Source of the DNA: Xiphias gladius
Taxonomy: Eukaryota > Chordata > Actinopteri > Istiophoriformes > Xiphiidae
Direction of reading: 5' to 3'
Assembly (NCBI RefSeq): GCF_016859285.1
Contig: NC_053404.1
Location: forward strand, 15,329,105-15,393,104
DNA length: 64,000 bases
Below are positions 20,419 through 34,000 of this stretch, piece by piece; within the stretch, counting starts at the first letter, position 1, and each line of letters opens with the position of its first letter. The notes under the pieces were generated by a model. The model searched no databases, was not told the origin of the DNA, and was given only the letters and a program-made list of their open reading frames with translations. A program made the translations under genes and the position numbers.

Positions 20419-20456
20419 GCACATTTTACAAATCAAAAATGATTTGTAAAATGTGC
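20419..20456. other. Perfect 17-bp hairpin with 4-nt loop
   Basis: The arms GCACATTTTACAAATCA and TGATTTGTAAAATGTGC are exact reverse complements separated by AAAA. Pairing stops at both outer ends (A opposite A). The hairpin lies in the predicted lmbr1 3' UTR. The stem is too short for a typical pre-miRNA. It may be a regulatory hairpin or the relic of a small foldback element. Confidence 0.9.
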
Positions 20457-21067
20457 ATAGTTCACATACCTTTCAGAGACCAATGATTAGAGACCATAAA
20501 CTGCAAGTGCTCCATGTATCACTGACACCAATTACCATGGACATGATGACATTAGTACATGAGTCTAACTGAACTGTGGGGGTGTATTTACTTTGCTGAA
20601 TACAGAGGATGAACAGGGTGATGGGGGGGAGAAAACACACACACACTACCTTTATACACACAAACATACCACACAGACAGTGCATTGTTTCACCTGCTGT
20701 ACCCTCTTGCTTTTATCTAGTGCAGCTTGACGAGATTGTAGAAGAATACCAAGTAGCAATGCTGGGGGGGCGTGCCCCAAAGCAAGAGATGGGTGGTTTA
20801 AAGTCACAGTCGCAGTTAAGGTCAACATCAAGGTCACTGCAGTGATGCCAGTCTATTTCACTCCTCAGTCGCATCCCTGGCTCTGTCCCAGCTTCCATCC
20901 GAGATGCAGAGGATGGAATGTCACGAAGCTAAATTGCTCTCAGCCTCCATTTGCTGCATCCGTCAAACACTGACTGGGTTTATTAAGTTCCTTCCAATCC
21001 CTTTCACCTTTCAGCAGTCAGACAGTGCGGAAATCTCCTTTTGGCTATGCTAAGGTGTTTGTGTTTG

Positions 21068-21070
<3 letters not shown>

Positions 21071-21158
<88 letters not shown>

Positions 21159-21196
21159 TGTGTGTCTGTGTGTCTGTGTGTCTGTGTGTGCGCGCT
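21071..21196. repeat. Long (TG)n / TCTGTGTG microsatellite
   Basis: About 86 bp of pure TG repeats followed by TCTGTGTG-type imperfect units and a short GCGCGC. On the lmbr1 mRNA this reads as a CA-rich tract starting about 22 nt after the stop codon. CA-rich RNA is a known binding target of hnRNP L; an effect here is inference. Confidence 0.95.
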
Positions 21197-21217
21197 TGTG
21201 TTGATCTGTCGTCCCTT

Positions 21218-22441
21218 TCACAGAGTTTTCTGATGCCCGTTGGCCGAGAGCTTCCCTGATTCAGGGTCCGTGGGGCTGTTTGACAGTTGCAATTTATCCA
21301 GACCTGGGCAGGAGGAGATAAGAGAGAGAAATCTCATTAAAAAGCCTCCGACTTTCACTTAGACAGAGGTATTGATGTGCTTTTTTCCCCCTCAGTCCTT
21401 CTGTCTGACATTTTCTAACCCTATCCCACCCCGTGTATCAAACATCCAAGGCCTGTCACCACAGGCCTTTGAGACTAGCCCCATCCTCTGTCACATGTCA
21501 GTCCCGCAGCACACTGGATCTAGCTGCAATTTCTTCCATTTTGTCACTTCAGGTCATGCTGTCTGACAGAAATAAACACTGTCTCCCTCCAAAGCCACAG
21601 TGTAGGTCTGTGCTGTCAAACAGCACAGTGTTTCAGACCAAACCTTTGTGGAGTCAAAATTAGGATGAAATTGAGTAGTCAAAGTCTTACAACAAAATAG
21701 ATTTCTTTATAGTCTACACAAAATCCATCCTATCAAAGGGATATACTGTTTGTTAAACATTGAAGGACAATGAAAGAATATGTGGTTCACTCTGGAAATG
21801 GTATTTTGTAGTATATTAAAAAGGGACTTAAAAAGCCTCAGGATACATGAATAACAAATTAACAGATAAATTTACCTAAGGCCTTTAGGAGCTCTTCCCG
21901 TACTGCTGAGGTGAATTTTCTCACCAGACAAAGTGTTGTCACGACTGCAAACAGCATGTTGTAAGAAAAGACAATGTAAAAATTTCCTAGCCAATTAAAT
22001 CTCCCAAAGTCTCCCAAGAGATCAAATCTGGTGATGCCTGTGAAGAGAGAGACAACAAATAACTGGGTTAGAGAGCAAGTTGACGCGCGTTATTTCTTAC
22101 ATAGGACTATTACAATGCAATTGCTAGCTGGGTTTGAACTGTAATAATTCTCATAAAAAGGTGTGATAACTGAGAATAATTTCCCCTAGACACAGGAAGT
22201 TCATTTTGTCAGGTACCTCCTTGGCGAGGTAAGTATTGCGTTCATAAGTGAGATTCTTCCCAGCAAAAGCCAGGGACAATTTAGGAGTTTTCTCTGCAGG
22301 CTCTCGAGGCACTTTGGAGAGTGTCTCTCTTCATTGGTCCAGCTCTTTCAACAAGTACAAAAGCTACATCTGAAAGAAGGGCTTACATACAAAAAAAACA
22401 AACAAACACATTTTCATGTGTGTTATATTATAAATAAAAAG

Positions 22442-22476
<35 letters not shown>

Positions 22477-25400
22477 AGTTACCCTTTATGTAACTGATTA
22501 TAAGGTTGTTTAACCTGTTGGATCCAAGACCAGCCCTATGGGATTCATGTCCATTTTTTTTCTCTTGTAAAAAGTTTCAATTTGTGATTCAAAAAAGAAA
22601 GCCACTCCCAAGTCTTCCATAGAATCAAAGTCACCTGTACACTCATCTACCTGAGCCAGCCACTGAGCTAAAGATACATCTAATTCAAGCAATAAACCCA
22701 CAATCGTGAAAGTTTCTGTGAAGCTGAGGGGTTGAACAATTTTTAGCAGATTTCAACCCAAGAATCAAAAGATAACTCTTACAAGCAACCTCTAACTGAT
22801 ATTTCCAGTATATGTAATATCTAGGTTATGTATCTTATTTTTCTAGAGACAGAAACCAATCCATTCAGACTTACACAAACATCACTGCACCGCAAAACCT
22901 ATGCTTATTTCCATCACTTGACTGTGTCTTGGTTAGGAGTACTGTATTGTAAGGACTGTTCCCCATGGAATATGAAAGAATGGGTGACTAAGTATAGCAG
23001 CAAAGGTGGTATGCAGGTGGACTTCATCTCTCTCCCAGGACCTTCAGACAGAGATAGCAGTTTCTCCTGCAGGCTCCTCTTTAACCCTATGCACCACAAT
23101 AACTTCCTATTCGGTCATCTTTATGCTCAAATGACATTCGGATGTGTCAGACTGAAGAAGCCCTGGTCTCTGGACACTGGACTTCTCCTCTAACATCTTC
23201 ACAACCTCTGTCGTCAATTAGATTGGGCAATCGATTCACTGTCTTGTGAGATGTATTTACAGCCACAGTAAGCAGTTTGCAAGCATCAAGGACCTTTAAC
23301 AAAATTGCCTGTGAAGAGACAGGGAGAGAGATGATGGAGACCCCAGTCGATAAAGCTTGCCACTGCGGTCTGGCCAAATTAATTTCTAATGCCAAATGTT
23401 TTTGATCTTGGTTTGGTAATTTGAGAAAATCAATTGGGGTTAAAATGATTCTTGGCATTTGAAATGTCAGGGGTACAGTCGCAGAGTTGGAGACATTAGC
23501 ATGCAGCTGGCCATGCATCCAAAATGCATATCTGATTCATCAGGATTATATGGCACAGCGAGATTCTTTTTTTTCCCCTGTATGTGAACCAAAGTTAAGA
23601 TTGTCATTCTTTAACGATTAAAAAAATAATAATAATAAAATAAATAAATAAATCACTACAGGAAAGCACGTATCCATCACCCATTATTTTTAAAATGAGT
23701 TACAAGCCATTATATCAAAAAAAAAATTAACATGGTGTTGTGTCCCGGCGATGTAGGGGTTTAACACACTGATCAGGTAATGGCAGCATCCCCTGTTTGC
23801 ATCCAGCCGGGCACCATCGTTGCATCTGCCATCATTTCCTGTCAGCTCTCTACAGTATGAATGCTAATGAATGCCCACCAAAAAACAGAAGAACCAACCC
23901 GTTTGAAAAAAAAAGTATTTCGGTGATAGTATTTTTTAACTATATAAATAGTATTGTTTCACCATGCAATACATACAACTTTTGTTACAATCCAAGCTAA
24001 ATACAGTAACAGTATGACATCCATGTGTGATAATATACTAACTATAACTAGGTGATACTGTCAGATGGTGGGTGGGATGATTAACTGCGATAAATACTGC
24101 GTTCCCAAAATAACACTATTTAAGATTCTGGACTTTTTAAAATTCAGGAAATTTCAACTATTTCTATTAATATATATTCTCCTACATCTGCTCCGTTTTT
24201 CACTAAGAACCAACGAGGCCTAGAATTTTTGTCAAAGGAAATGGCTCCCAAAAGAAAAAGATTGTTCACTGGGACAGAAACATTGTTATTTTGTCTGTGG
24301 TGACCATAGATAACCATTGATCACGCATTTATTAAATTATCAGCACAGTCAGCTGATTTTCTCTTTTGCTTTAATAAAAATAATGTCCTGGGTTCCCTAG
24401 TCTGAAGTTCAACTTTGTATTTGAGACAGACAGAAACAAGACGAGTTTCTGTTTAAACACCATTAGTTTGTTCCACAAATTTCAAAAGATACATTATAAC
24501 TAAAAGTTATAAAGTTCAGCAACATAAAACATCCTTTCAATTGGGAGTTTCCAAACAACCATTACCTGTGTGGGAATCGGTTGATATTTGGTTTAACACT
24601 ATTTGTCACTACATTGTTATAACAGGCAGAATTCAGCATACTGTTGTGTTGTAAACGGTTCCTCATTCTCTGGTACATTGCATGTTTCCCACACGGACAC
24701 ACCAACGTGCACAAAAAACACCTCACATCAACACACAAAACCCTTTCTTGTCTCGTAACATCTCACTTCGTCACACTCAACTCTCCATGTCTTTTTTTTT
24801 TTTCCCTTTGCTGGGAGGCCTTTTTTCTTTAACTCTGTCTCATGCATTTTATTCCTTTTCATCTATTCAGTGTCACAAAGCAGAACCTGTTGATATTTTG
24901 TAAAGCTCCCAATGAGTCACTGTATGCTTGCTCCGTCCCATTCTCCCACTCTGTTGGTCTCTCTCACACACACTCACACATACACACACACACAGAGTAG
25001 TGCTATTTGAACAGCTGTGCTCTGCACTCTGCATGTTTATTAGTGCCATTGTGATGGTGCTACTCCTGTCATTTTTACCCCTTCTCCCTGCACTCCTTTC
25101 TAATGTCACTATGGGAAACTATAGGAGAATTCAACTTGCTAACCCTAATGGTCTGGTGTTGGTGGTGGTAGTGAATGCGGCTGTGGGGGAGGAGCATTTA
25201 TTCTTTCTGGTCATTATGACACATCTGAAAAGTCAGTTCAACCTATATATTTCTTAAAGAAATAGTTTGACATTCTGGGAAATATGCTTATTCTCTTTCT
25301 TCCTGAGAGTTAGATGAGAAAATTAGTACCACTGTCATTTCCACAAACTATAAAGCTACATCCACATGCTGGTAGCTTAGTTTAGCATGAAGAATGGAAA

Positions 25401-27997
25401 CAGGAGGAAACAGCTGGCTCGTTGCCAAAGTATAAAATAAAATCCACCTACCGGATCCTGTAAAGCTCATAAATTAACATTTTATCTTGTTTGTTTAATC
25501 TGTACAAAAACTAAAAATGTATAAACAACAAGTTGCAATTTTATGGTGGGTTATGTGCAGGATTTCTTGGCCAGGCACAGTGACTTTAGTTCTTGTTTGG
25601 TCTTTCCTCAATTTTTGTTCATAATAAAAAAAAAAAACAAGATATAACTTGTTTATTTGTGATCTGTTAGGTGGATTTTGTTACATTGAGAGGGAGCCAG
25701 GCTAGCTGGTTCCCCGTTTCCAGTCTTTATGCGAACCGGCTGCTGACTAGCTTCATATTTAGTGGACAGGTACTGGATTGTTATCAATCTTCTATTCTAA
25801 CTTAGCAAGAAAGTGAGAAACCCTATTTCCCAAAATGCTGATCTATTGCTTTGAACACTTTATCTGTGCACACTAGGTGTGAATTAGGAAATGAGCACGC
25901 CCATAACATCTAATACAGGCAGAAGAAACACATTCCTGTACTCACCTAGAGTTCTGGACATCACTGGCAGGGCTGAACTCAGGACCAAGATTGACACACA
26001 GCAACCAATGATCTAAATCAAAATCAGAACAGATAATCAAACTAGAAATACTCAAGATCATAACATACAGTTTTCAAAGGAGGAAAACTATGAGAATTGG
26101 GAGGAAAAAGCACCAATTAAGCCAACAAATTCAGCCATGACATGCTCACATATATACACACACACACCACTTGATGTTAAATTGGTTCCACATATTGTAC
26201 AATTAGTACCTCTGAAGTTGCTCATTACCGGTTTCTCTCCATTGTCCTTTCAAGTCCTTTCACCCGAGCGTCATGGCTAGTTAACAAGCTTCAACATTCC
26301 CAAACTCATTACCAAGTGAATAGGTACCACTATGGGCCAAATACAGCACACATCCTCCACCTCCCACCCCCCCTAAAAAACAAAAAACAAAAAACAAACA
26401 AACAAACAAAAAAAAAAAAACTCCACTCTCCCTCTGATGTACAAGAAAGGGGCTTGCACTTTGCCAGTGTTTGCGCAACCCACAAACAAATATTGGACAG
26501 ATCAACTAAAGCCATTGAGGGGGCCCTGAGGAGAACATTAGGAGAAGTAGGAGTTTGGATTAGGGAGGAAGGCGGGGGAGAGAAGGGGAATAAGAGGAAA
26601 GAGGAAAGAAACACAGGGGGTCCCAAACACATCCGCACCTTAGGAACAATCTCAGCACTCTTTCCCCCACTTCACCCCACCCCCTGTCCTTCCATCCTAT
26701 ATTTACCGTTGTCATGGTTGTGTCATCCTTCCTGGGAGTGAGTCCCTGAAAGACACGCAGGCTGTAGAAGCCAACGACGGACGACACCATCAAGTAGCTG
26801 TCGGGCAAATCAATCAAGGACCAACACTTCTCTGCTGGTAGCAAAGCAGCATCATTGAGTTGTCTTTTAAAGTATCCCAAGTCTGCACCTTTTCATCTAT
26901 GATAAAAGGTGACGAAACAGCAGAACATGTCTTCCGGAAGTTGTCTGGCTGACCTATGTCCCTGATAAACAAAGCTGGCTGGACAATGTTGCTTTTGGCC
27001 ATAAAGCATGCTGCTCTGGCCACAGACCGGGGGGGGGGGGGGGGTCACTAAAAGGATACAACATGAGGATGATCTCCAGCACTGCCTGAGCCACGCCAAA
27101 TGTGGACAGAGAGGTGTTTCCAATGCCTCGGTCCTGGAAGATGGAGATACAGACAGAAAACTGGGTTATCCAATCCTTTATAAAACACATCACAAATATA
27201 AACAAGAAAATGGGAAACAACAGCACTGCGAGCAGTTGCACACAAATGCAATTACAGAAATCCCGCAAAATAAGTACACGGTACATGAAGAATTTCCCCA
27301 CTTGAAGAAGACAGAATCAAATTGGCTAAGTAATGAATGGAACAAGATGAAAGAGTCTATTTTCAAATCACTGTCGATCATACAATATGTGAACAGGTGT
27401 TCAAACAAAAACGGCACATTGCTTACGGTAAGAAGAGTGTACAGGCTGAAAGCACGCCAAAAACATAAAAACAATGAAATAAATACTTCAGCAAACATAC
27501 TAAGCATACCCCCTTCCACACCCCCAAGCCCCTTTTGAAACCAGAGCAGGAGAAAGGCATAAATCTACATACGCTTCACATACCGAGCATCTGTGTTGTC
27601 AATTGATTAGTATTTGCTTTCGTTGGACTTGGAATCAGTATTGATCCTCCAAAGGATCACTGTGTTGTATGGGGCATGTACAGTACTATACATTATGTCC
27701 ACAAGTAAGAAGTTACCAAACTGCTCCCGGTAAGGTTAGAAATCTATTATTTGTAGGTTTTTGATTTTATTATATTTCTTCTTACCCACCTTGAGTGTCC
27801 TTATCTTGATTTGTTTTGTTAAAGAGCCTGAAGAAAAAAGGAAAGCCTGGCAGGTTGTTTCATGCCTTTTTATGCAACTGTCATCCCTGGGAGCTTACTG
27901 CAGAGCCATGGTGCAGTGCTCTTTTTCTCTTACACAGGGAATTAGCAGACAGCATCTGATGTCATTTATTAATGGCGGGTGGGCGAGCATGCATTAA

Positions 27998-28037
<40 letters not shown>

Positions 28038-31000
28038 ATGTGTGCGCACTTGCATACGTGTGTATGCGTGTAAAGAGGACAGCTAGCTTTCACAGTACGC
28101 CTCCTTTCAACTCCTTACTTCTTTTCATTCCAGTAGCGGGAAGGGTGATGGAGTGTATGTTTGTATGCGTCAAAGAGACGGAGGGTTATATTCATCTGTG
28201 CTGCCTGCCACGGCTCAGTCAGCAGACACGTTGTATTTGTTGCTTGTAAGATTAACGCCATACAATGCGTGCGCATTGGAAAGGTTGTCTGGGCTTCTTA
28301 TACACACATGCAGAGCTACATATCACGTTGTGAGCATTTGAACTGAGGTTGGTCCTCTAAGTAATGGTATCTTTTCTTAATTTGCTTTATTTTAACGTAC
28401 AAAAACAAGGCATATATTTTTTTCTAGGGATACATATTCTTACCAAGAGATATTCTTATACTTTTTATCTACCTTTTACAATGCTAAAAATCTTTCTCAA
28501 TCCCAATCCCTCCTAAACCTTATCCACTTGCCCACTTAATAATTGGAACAGACATAAAAACACAGTAAATATAATATATAGAAGGTGCTATTAGCTTTAC
28601 GTACATAGTTCTGGCAGTGCTTGTGTTAGTGCAACCACCTTACAGAAAATGCATCTGTTCTTAGCTTAAGTCTTGCAGTTTTGAGACATTGGTAACCCTT
28701 ACTTTCCACTGGGCTATGGCCTTGACCAAAAGACTGCCATCATATGACAAAGATAATACCGCATGGCAAAAGAAAAAGCACACACCAGTGAAAACACCCA
28801 AAATGCATTCACTGCCAGTGCCACTTGTAAGCATTTGCGCTTATGTGCTTTATCTTACAAAGTATAGCCTATTAAAAGACTGAATGATATTATTTTAGTA
28901 ATTTGTAGCTCTAATTGTAGAGGTTGGAAGTTTTACTTTTCCCTACTGTACACCATATTTTCATAGACACATTCATCTATTGATTTATAAATTTTGTCAT
29001 GGATGTCTGAATTAAAAATGGGAGGGATTCCAAAAGGCACATTATCACATACTGTTAGCTCCAATACCACCATATTGTGGCTTTTTCTTCATTCATTTGA
29101 GTAATTAAAGCTCTGAATCGGGCAATCTATTCTTTTAGCCATAGCAGTTTCATGTCTGTAATTCTATTTTATCTTGCCATAAAAATGTCATCATACTGTA
29201 GAGTATTGTAGTCCCACTGGTACACATTCACTCTCCCTTTAAAACCATCTTGTCAAATTGTCACTTACTTCAAGAATGAATTTCCCATAATTAGTTTTAT
29301 TATTGCAAAGTGACAGAATTGATGACAATCTTGACATATCTCAACTGCAATGGACTTACACCTTGCTAACCTCAAGAATCATTGGTATTGACTTTGATAT
29401 TTATTCATTCTGTTTGCCATGGCCAGAATGGATGTGGTTGGAATACTTGTACACGTTCATACAAGTGAAAATTTGGTAAATAGTTTTGCAATGCAGTCAA
29501 TCAGTATAATGTAAGTTTCCAACAGTAGTCACATTTATTTCGCTCTAAAGTGAGTGCCTTAGATAACCCCTAGGAAGAGATGTACACAGACATGGAACAC
29601 AGGGTCATCAGACAAGTTGAGAGGTCGTAGTTAAGGTGCTTATGTGAGTGAAAGTCTGAAGATGCTTCTATATAAGTTTATGTGTGTTGAGAGAAGGGCA
29701 ACTTTAGTGAGGTCAAAATTTCAGTCCAGACACAGCTAAATGTCCATTTTACAAATTACAGTGTCAAGTGTGGTGGCTAACCAAAGAGGAAGGTCTGCAA
29801 TAACAATTTTATTGGTCCCTCTTAGTGCTGGTTCATCAAGCTGTAAAACATATGTCCTTTGACAGAGGCAGCTCCTGTTCCCCTCCTCCTCCCCCTTGTT
29901 GTTTATACAGCATCTTTGCATTCTCCTCTTCTCCATCCACCTGCTACTTCACCCTGCTCTTCCACTTCATCTTTCATTGCTCATCATCCTCCTCCACCTC
30001 CATCCTCTGCTCTGTAAAGTTGAGCAGGGCAATGCTCAGTATGCTAAGGCCTACAGGGGGATGCTTAGTTAGAAGGGAAGGCAAACATTGACAGGGCACT
30101 TCCATTGTTCTCTCCCCCCACAACAATCAGCACATCAGGGCCTCATTTGACTTTCCCACAGTCTGAGTCCCCTTGCTCCAGCAGAACTTCATCCAAACCT
30201 CAAACCAGCCACTCTCTCTACTTCTTCAAATCACTTTCTCTCCCCTGTCCTTATCTCCTTCCAGACAGTGTGCAGGTAACTTCGAGGGATTTTCTGTGCT
30301 AGAGGGAAGGAGCTTTAGAGCTGGAGGGCAGGGTTAACAGGTGGATAGATGCATACAATATCGGTATTGATTGTTTGGAAGATGAGACCCCCCCTCCCTT
30401 ATCCTTGTAGTACTTTGAGATCAGAGGTGTGGCTTCCATCCAGCTCAACAAACACGTAAACCATTTAGTGGGGCCACAGTGTCAGGGAGGACAGCTTCAA
30501 GCAGCATGACAAGTGTAATTTGGGGGATTTTCTGCAACCTTCATGCCAAAGAAAACATCTCTGCTCAATAAAATAATTGGAATGTTGAGGGCAGCTCTGT
30601 CAGTTGCCCGCAAGACGTGAAATGAAATGAGGGAGAAATAGGATACATTATGTTGCCCCCTCTCAGACAAGAATGCAGCCACAAAAACACACATGCTCAA
30701 GCACATGCACGCACGCACCTCTGTCACTGCAGATGAGAAGAGATAAGGAGAGCTTAAAACACATTGCATGTTAGCCAGAGATGTGAATCTCTGAGAGCCA
30801 TTCCACACTCAGTCTGCCAGTAGAGCCCTTCACCTGGCCCTGTCTGCCTTTGCAGGAGGGAGGAAAAGCAGCTTATTCATCCACTGTGATCTTGAGACAC
30901 GCAGCTAGCTCACTGAATCTGCACACTGCTGTGAAATGACTTTCAATGAGCTTCCAAAACAAAACCAGAGGCACAAGGTTGGGGCCTGATTAACATCTGG

Positions 31001-34000
31001 CCGGGCCTTTTCTTCCAGCATGCACCTGAGCATATCTGGAATTTGACTTATGTCTCAGCCAGGAACATGGCAGGTCTGACAGGCAGGCTCTTCTGCAGTT
31101 TACATTCTGGGCGTGTGATTGTGTTTGTGTCAGGGGGGTAAAAAAGTACTTCAGTTAGACAGTAGGCTTACTGTGGATCCCTTGGGCATGGCAGTCTCAT
31201 CCACTAGAAGATAGAGGATATTCAGTGCCACCATAAGAACTGAGATTGTCTGCAGACATAGAGGAAGATAAAGATTTGTTTACACATGGTATAATTATAA
31301 AAAGATTGATCAAATCCTCAAAGTATCCGGCATCACGATATAATTGAATTGTAGGGGCCTTGCTGATCCTTAAGTATGGTAATGCATAATAACCATCTTG
31401 TGATTGTTAACTGCTCCAACATTAAGCTTCTCAAAACCCGAACAATGTGGGGGTTGTTTGATTCACGTGCCATGCGTCTCACATGGCTTCTCTGCCTTAT
31501 CTAACAATATCAGACTGCATAAATAGTATTCCCACACTATAATCTATTGAAAATCACAGTTGTTGCAGGTGGCTATTCAGCATTGTCTTAAACAGCTATT
31601 AAACAAAAGTGGTTTCCACACCCAGACACTGTGGGAAAACTGTAAGAGGATGGGGTTTGAGGTGCACTGTTAGTCAGGCCACCAGCCAGGCTGTATACGC
31701 CATGAGTAAACAGTTAAGGCTTAATGATAGGTCAGTCTCAGCACTCACCGTTCCTGTGAGCAGGCTCAGCATCACTATGGGATACAACAAGTTCTTCTCC
31801 CAACCTGATGCTTTCTTTCTTCTCTCTGAGAGGAAATGAGAGTTAGACAATGTGTGAGGTTATTTGTCTTCAGAAATATATGTGGAACCAGCTTTTTAGA
31901 AGCAGGTTTCAATGATGAGCTAAACTACTCCATTACAAACAACTCTCAACGAGTAAACACTGGTTAATAAATATTTTCATCAAAGACAACCATTTAAACC
32001 TCCATCCTCTGGCTTTATTTACAAGGTTTGTACAGCTTGGTTTGATAAAACATATCGCGAGTATGTACTAAACACAATTCCCCCTCATCATCTCTCAATG
32101 TTCCCCACCCGGTAATACCTGTTTCATAACCTTCAATTATTATGCTCTTCCTCTTTAATTAGCCACACTAATCATCGCCTTAATTAATGGAAACACTAAT
32201 AAATCCTGGATAAAAAGAAATGCAGCAAAATTAATTCTGTGATTTATATTTTGGTCAGAATTTGTGTGTGCATGTGGTGGGCAACTAATGTGTCTCATTC
32301 TTCCAAGCTAGATGAAAAAAATTCCTCTTATTTCCACAGCTCATCAGTCATGTTTGTAGACAGTGATGAGAGCCTGTAGACCACATGCACCATGTCTTCT
32401 GTTATGGACATCCACGGTCCTCTTACAATGTGCATCTCACTGCCCTCTAGTCCTTACCATATTGACTTTCTTTCTCTATTTCCAACCATGTCAGTCCTCC
32501 TTATTCTCAAAGTGCACCCACCCTGCCTGCCCGAGAAGTTTGCCAAGTGCACTTTATATGCACCATCCTTCTAAATTAATGACATCACTAAAAGGCTTGC
32601 TACAATATAAAGTTTGCATCTTGTCCAATATACTAAGTGCCTTTGTGCACTCCTCCCCCCACCCTGCTCCCCAAAAGGCTCAAGCCTCATTTATAATATC
32701 CTAAAATGGATGGAAAATTATCAGGCAGTTCTGGTCAAAGTCCAAATTTAGAAATGAAGCAGACAGAGAGAAAGCAGAGGCCTGTCAGCAATATGCAAAA
32801 AAGCTAACTTCTTTGGCATATATTTCCATGACAATTCAAGGTTTTAAGACAAAATGTATCAGACCTGTCACATAATACAAATACTTACCCAATTTATTTC
32901 TCTGATTTCTAATATTGTCCAATTCTTTGTTGAGCTGGTGAGCAAAGCTCCCTCGAGTATAAGTATGTGAAGATGATCCTGGGGAAATAGAAATCATTGA
33001 AATTAATCAAATTTGTTTCATGATTAGATGTTGTCGAAGAGTTGTAACTAACAGTTATTTTCATTATTGATTTATCTGACTAACTATTTTTTTCAAATAA
33101 TCAATTAATTGTTAAGTCTATAAAAACAGTCCAAAACCAAAAGATATTCTTTTTTTGGGGGGGGATTAAACAACCATAATAATTATTCTATTATCAAAAT
33201 AGCCAAAAGAGCCATTTTTTTGTGAGTTGAATAATTCTTTCAGCTCTAATGTTGTTTAAAAAGATAAGATACTAAAGCGCCAATTTTTTAGTGTGATATG
33301 TATACTGTATCTGCCAGACCACTTAAGAAACTCTTTATTCAGTTGGAAAATACTATATTCAGAAATTTCTTATAGACCAAATTAGAAAAAAATAGAAGTT
33401 TATATCCCAATTAAAAGGACATTAACTTCTCACTATTTTCCACTTACCTTAGCATATGGTATATGATTAATCTTAATTAAGCAATCCCATCAAAACAAGT
33501 AATCCTGCTCAGAACATAACAATGTGATTTCAAACAAGTAAAAATAATCTCTTGTGTCAGGAGCTGTCTAGCACATGCCACAACGGGTTGAGTGGGCTAG
33601 AGAAGACAGCAAGGGATTCTCCAGGAAAACCACAAGGCCAGCTCATTTAAGGCTCATTTATCTATTTTACTCTGTTTACCTTCCAGCTTGACGCACTAGT
33701 GTAGAGGCCCCTCAGAGCCAAAGTAGAAGAGTATCCATTTGCATCCCCTGGGGTGATTGGCAGATCAAGACCAATTAGTTCAGTGTTACACTGTTACTAG
33801 CGTGCAATAAAAATACCATCTTTCATCTTTGTTACAAGAGTGAAGGACCAATCACTTTGATCAAACCTTTTTCTTCCCTCTGTCATTACGACACGCCCTG
33901 TCTGGATGGGTTGAAGTTGGGAAAAGAGGTGAGATAAACGGGGAGAGAGAGTTAACAGTCTTGTCTGTGCCCTCGCAGATACCTGTCCTAGGATCTAAGC

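Larger units (their letters stand above)
18335..21217 (-). other. lmbr1: lmbr1 3' UTR (predicted, about 2.9 kb)
   Basis: On the minus strand the sequence after the lmbr1 stop codon (21218-21220) runs to an AATAAA at 18355-18360, which predicts cleavage near 18335. The stretch has no coding capacity. It holds four exact Pumilio-type sites (TGTANATA on the minus strand at 19944-19951, 19899-19906, 19572-19579 and 18846-18853), fitting a 3' UTR. It begins with a long CA tract (21071-21196, read as CA on the mRNA) only 22 nt after the stop. It also contains a perfect 17-bp hairpin at 20419-20456. The 3' end is inferred from the signal alone. Confidence 0.5.

Noticed and set aside
20419-20456. Hairpin as a microRNA precursor
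   Set aside because: The stem is 17 bp with a 4-nt loop, and pairing ends at both sides. That is too short for Drosha/Dicer processing of a canonical precursor.
26316-26741. 141-codon plus-strand open frame
   Set aside because: Its sequence is low-complexity (Lys/Thr/Gln from A-rich DNA, then Gly/Glu-rich), and its end overlaps lmbr1 exon 14 in antisense.
27008-27538. 176-codon plus-strand open frame
   Set aside because: It starts in the G16 run, overlaps lmbr1 exon 13 in antisense, and then runs through intron 12 with no recognisable domain. It is probably chance.
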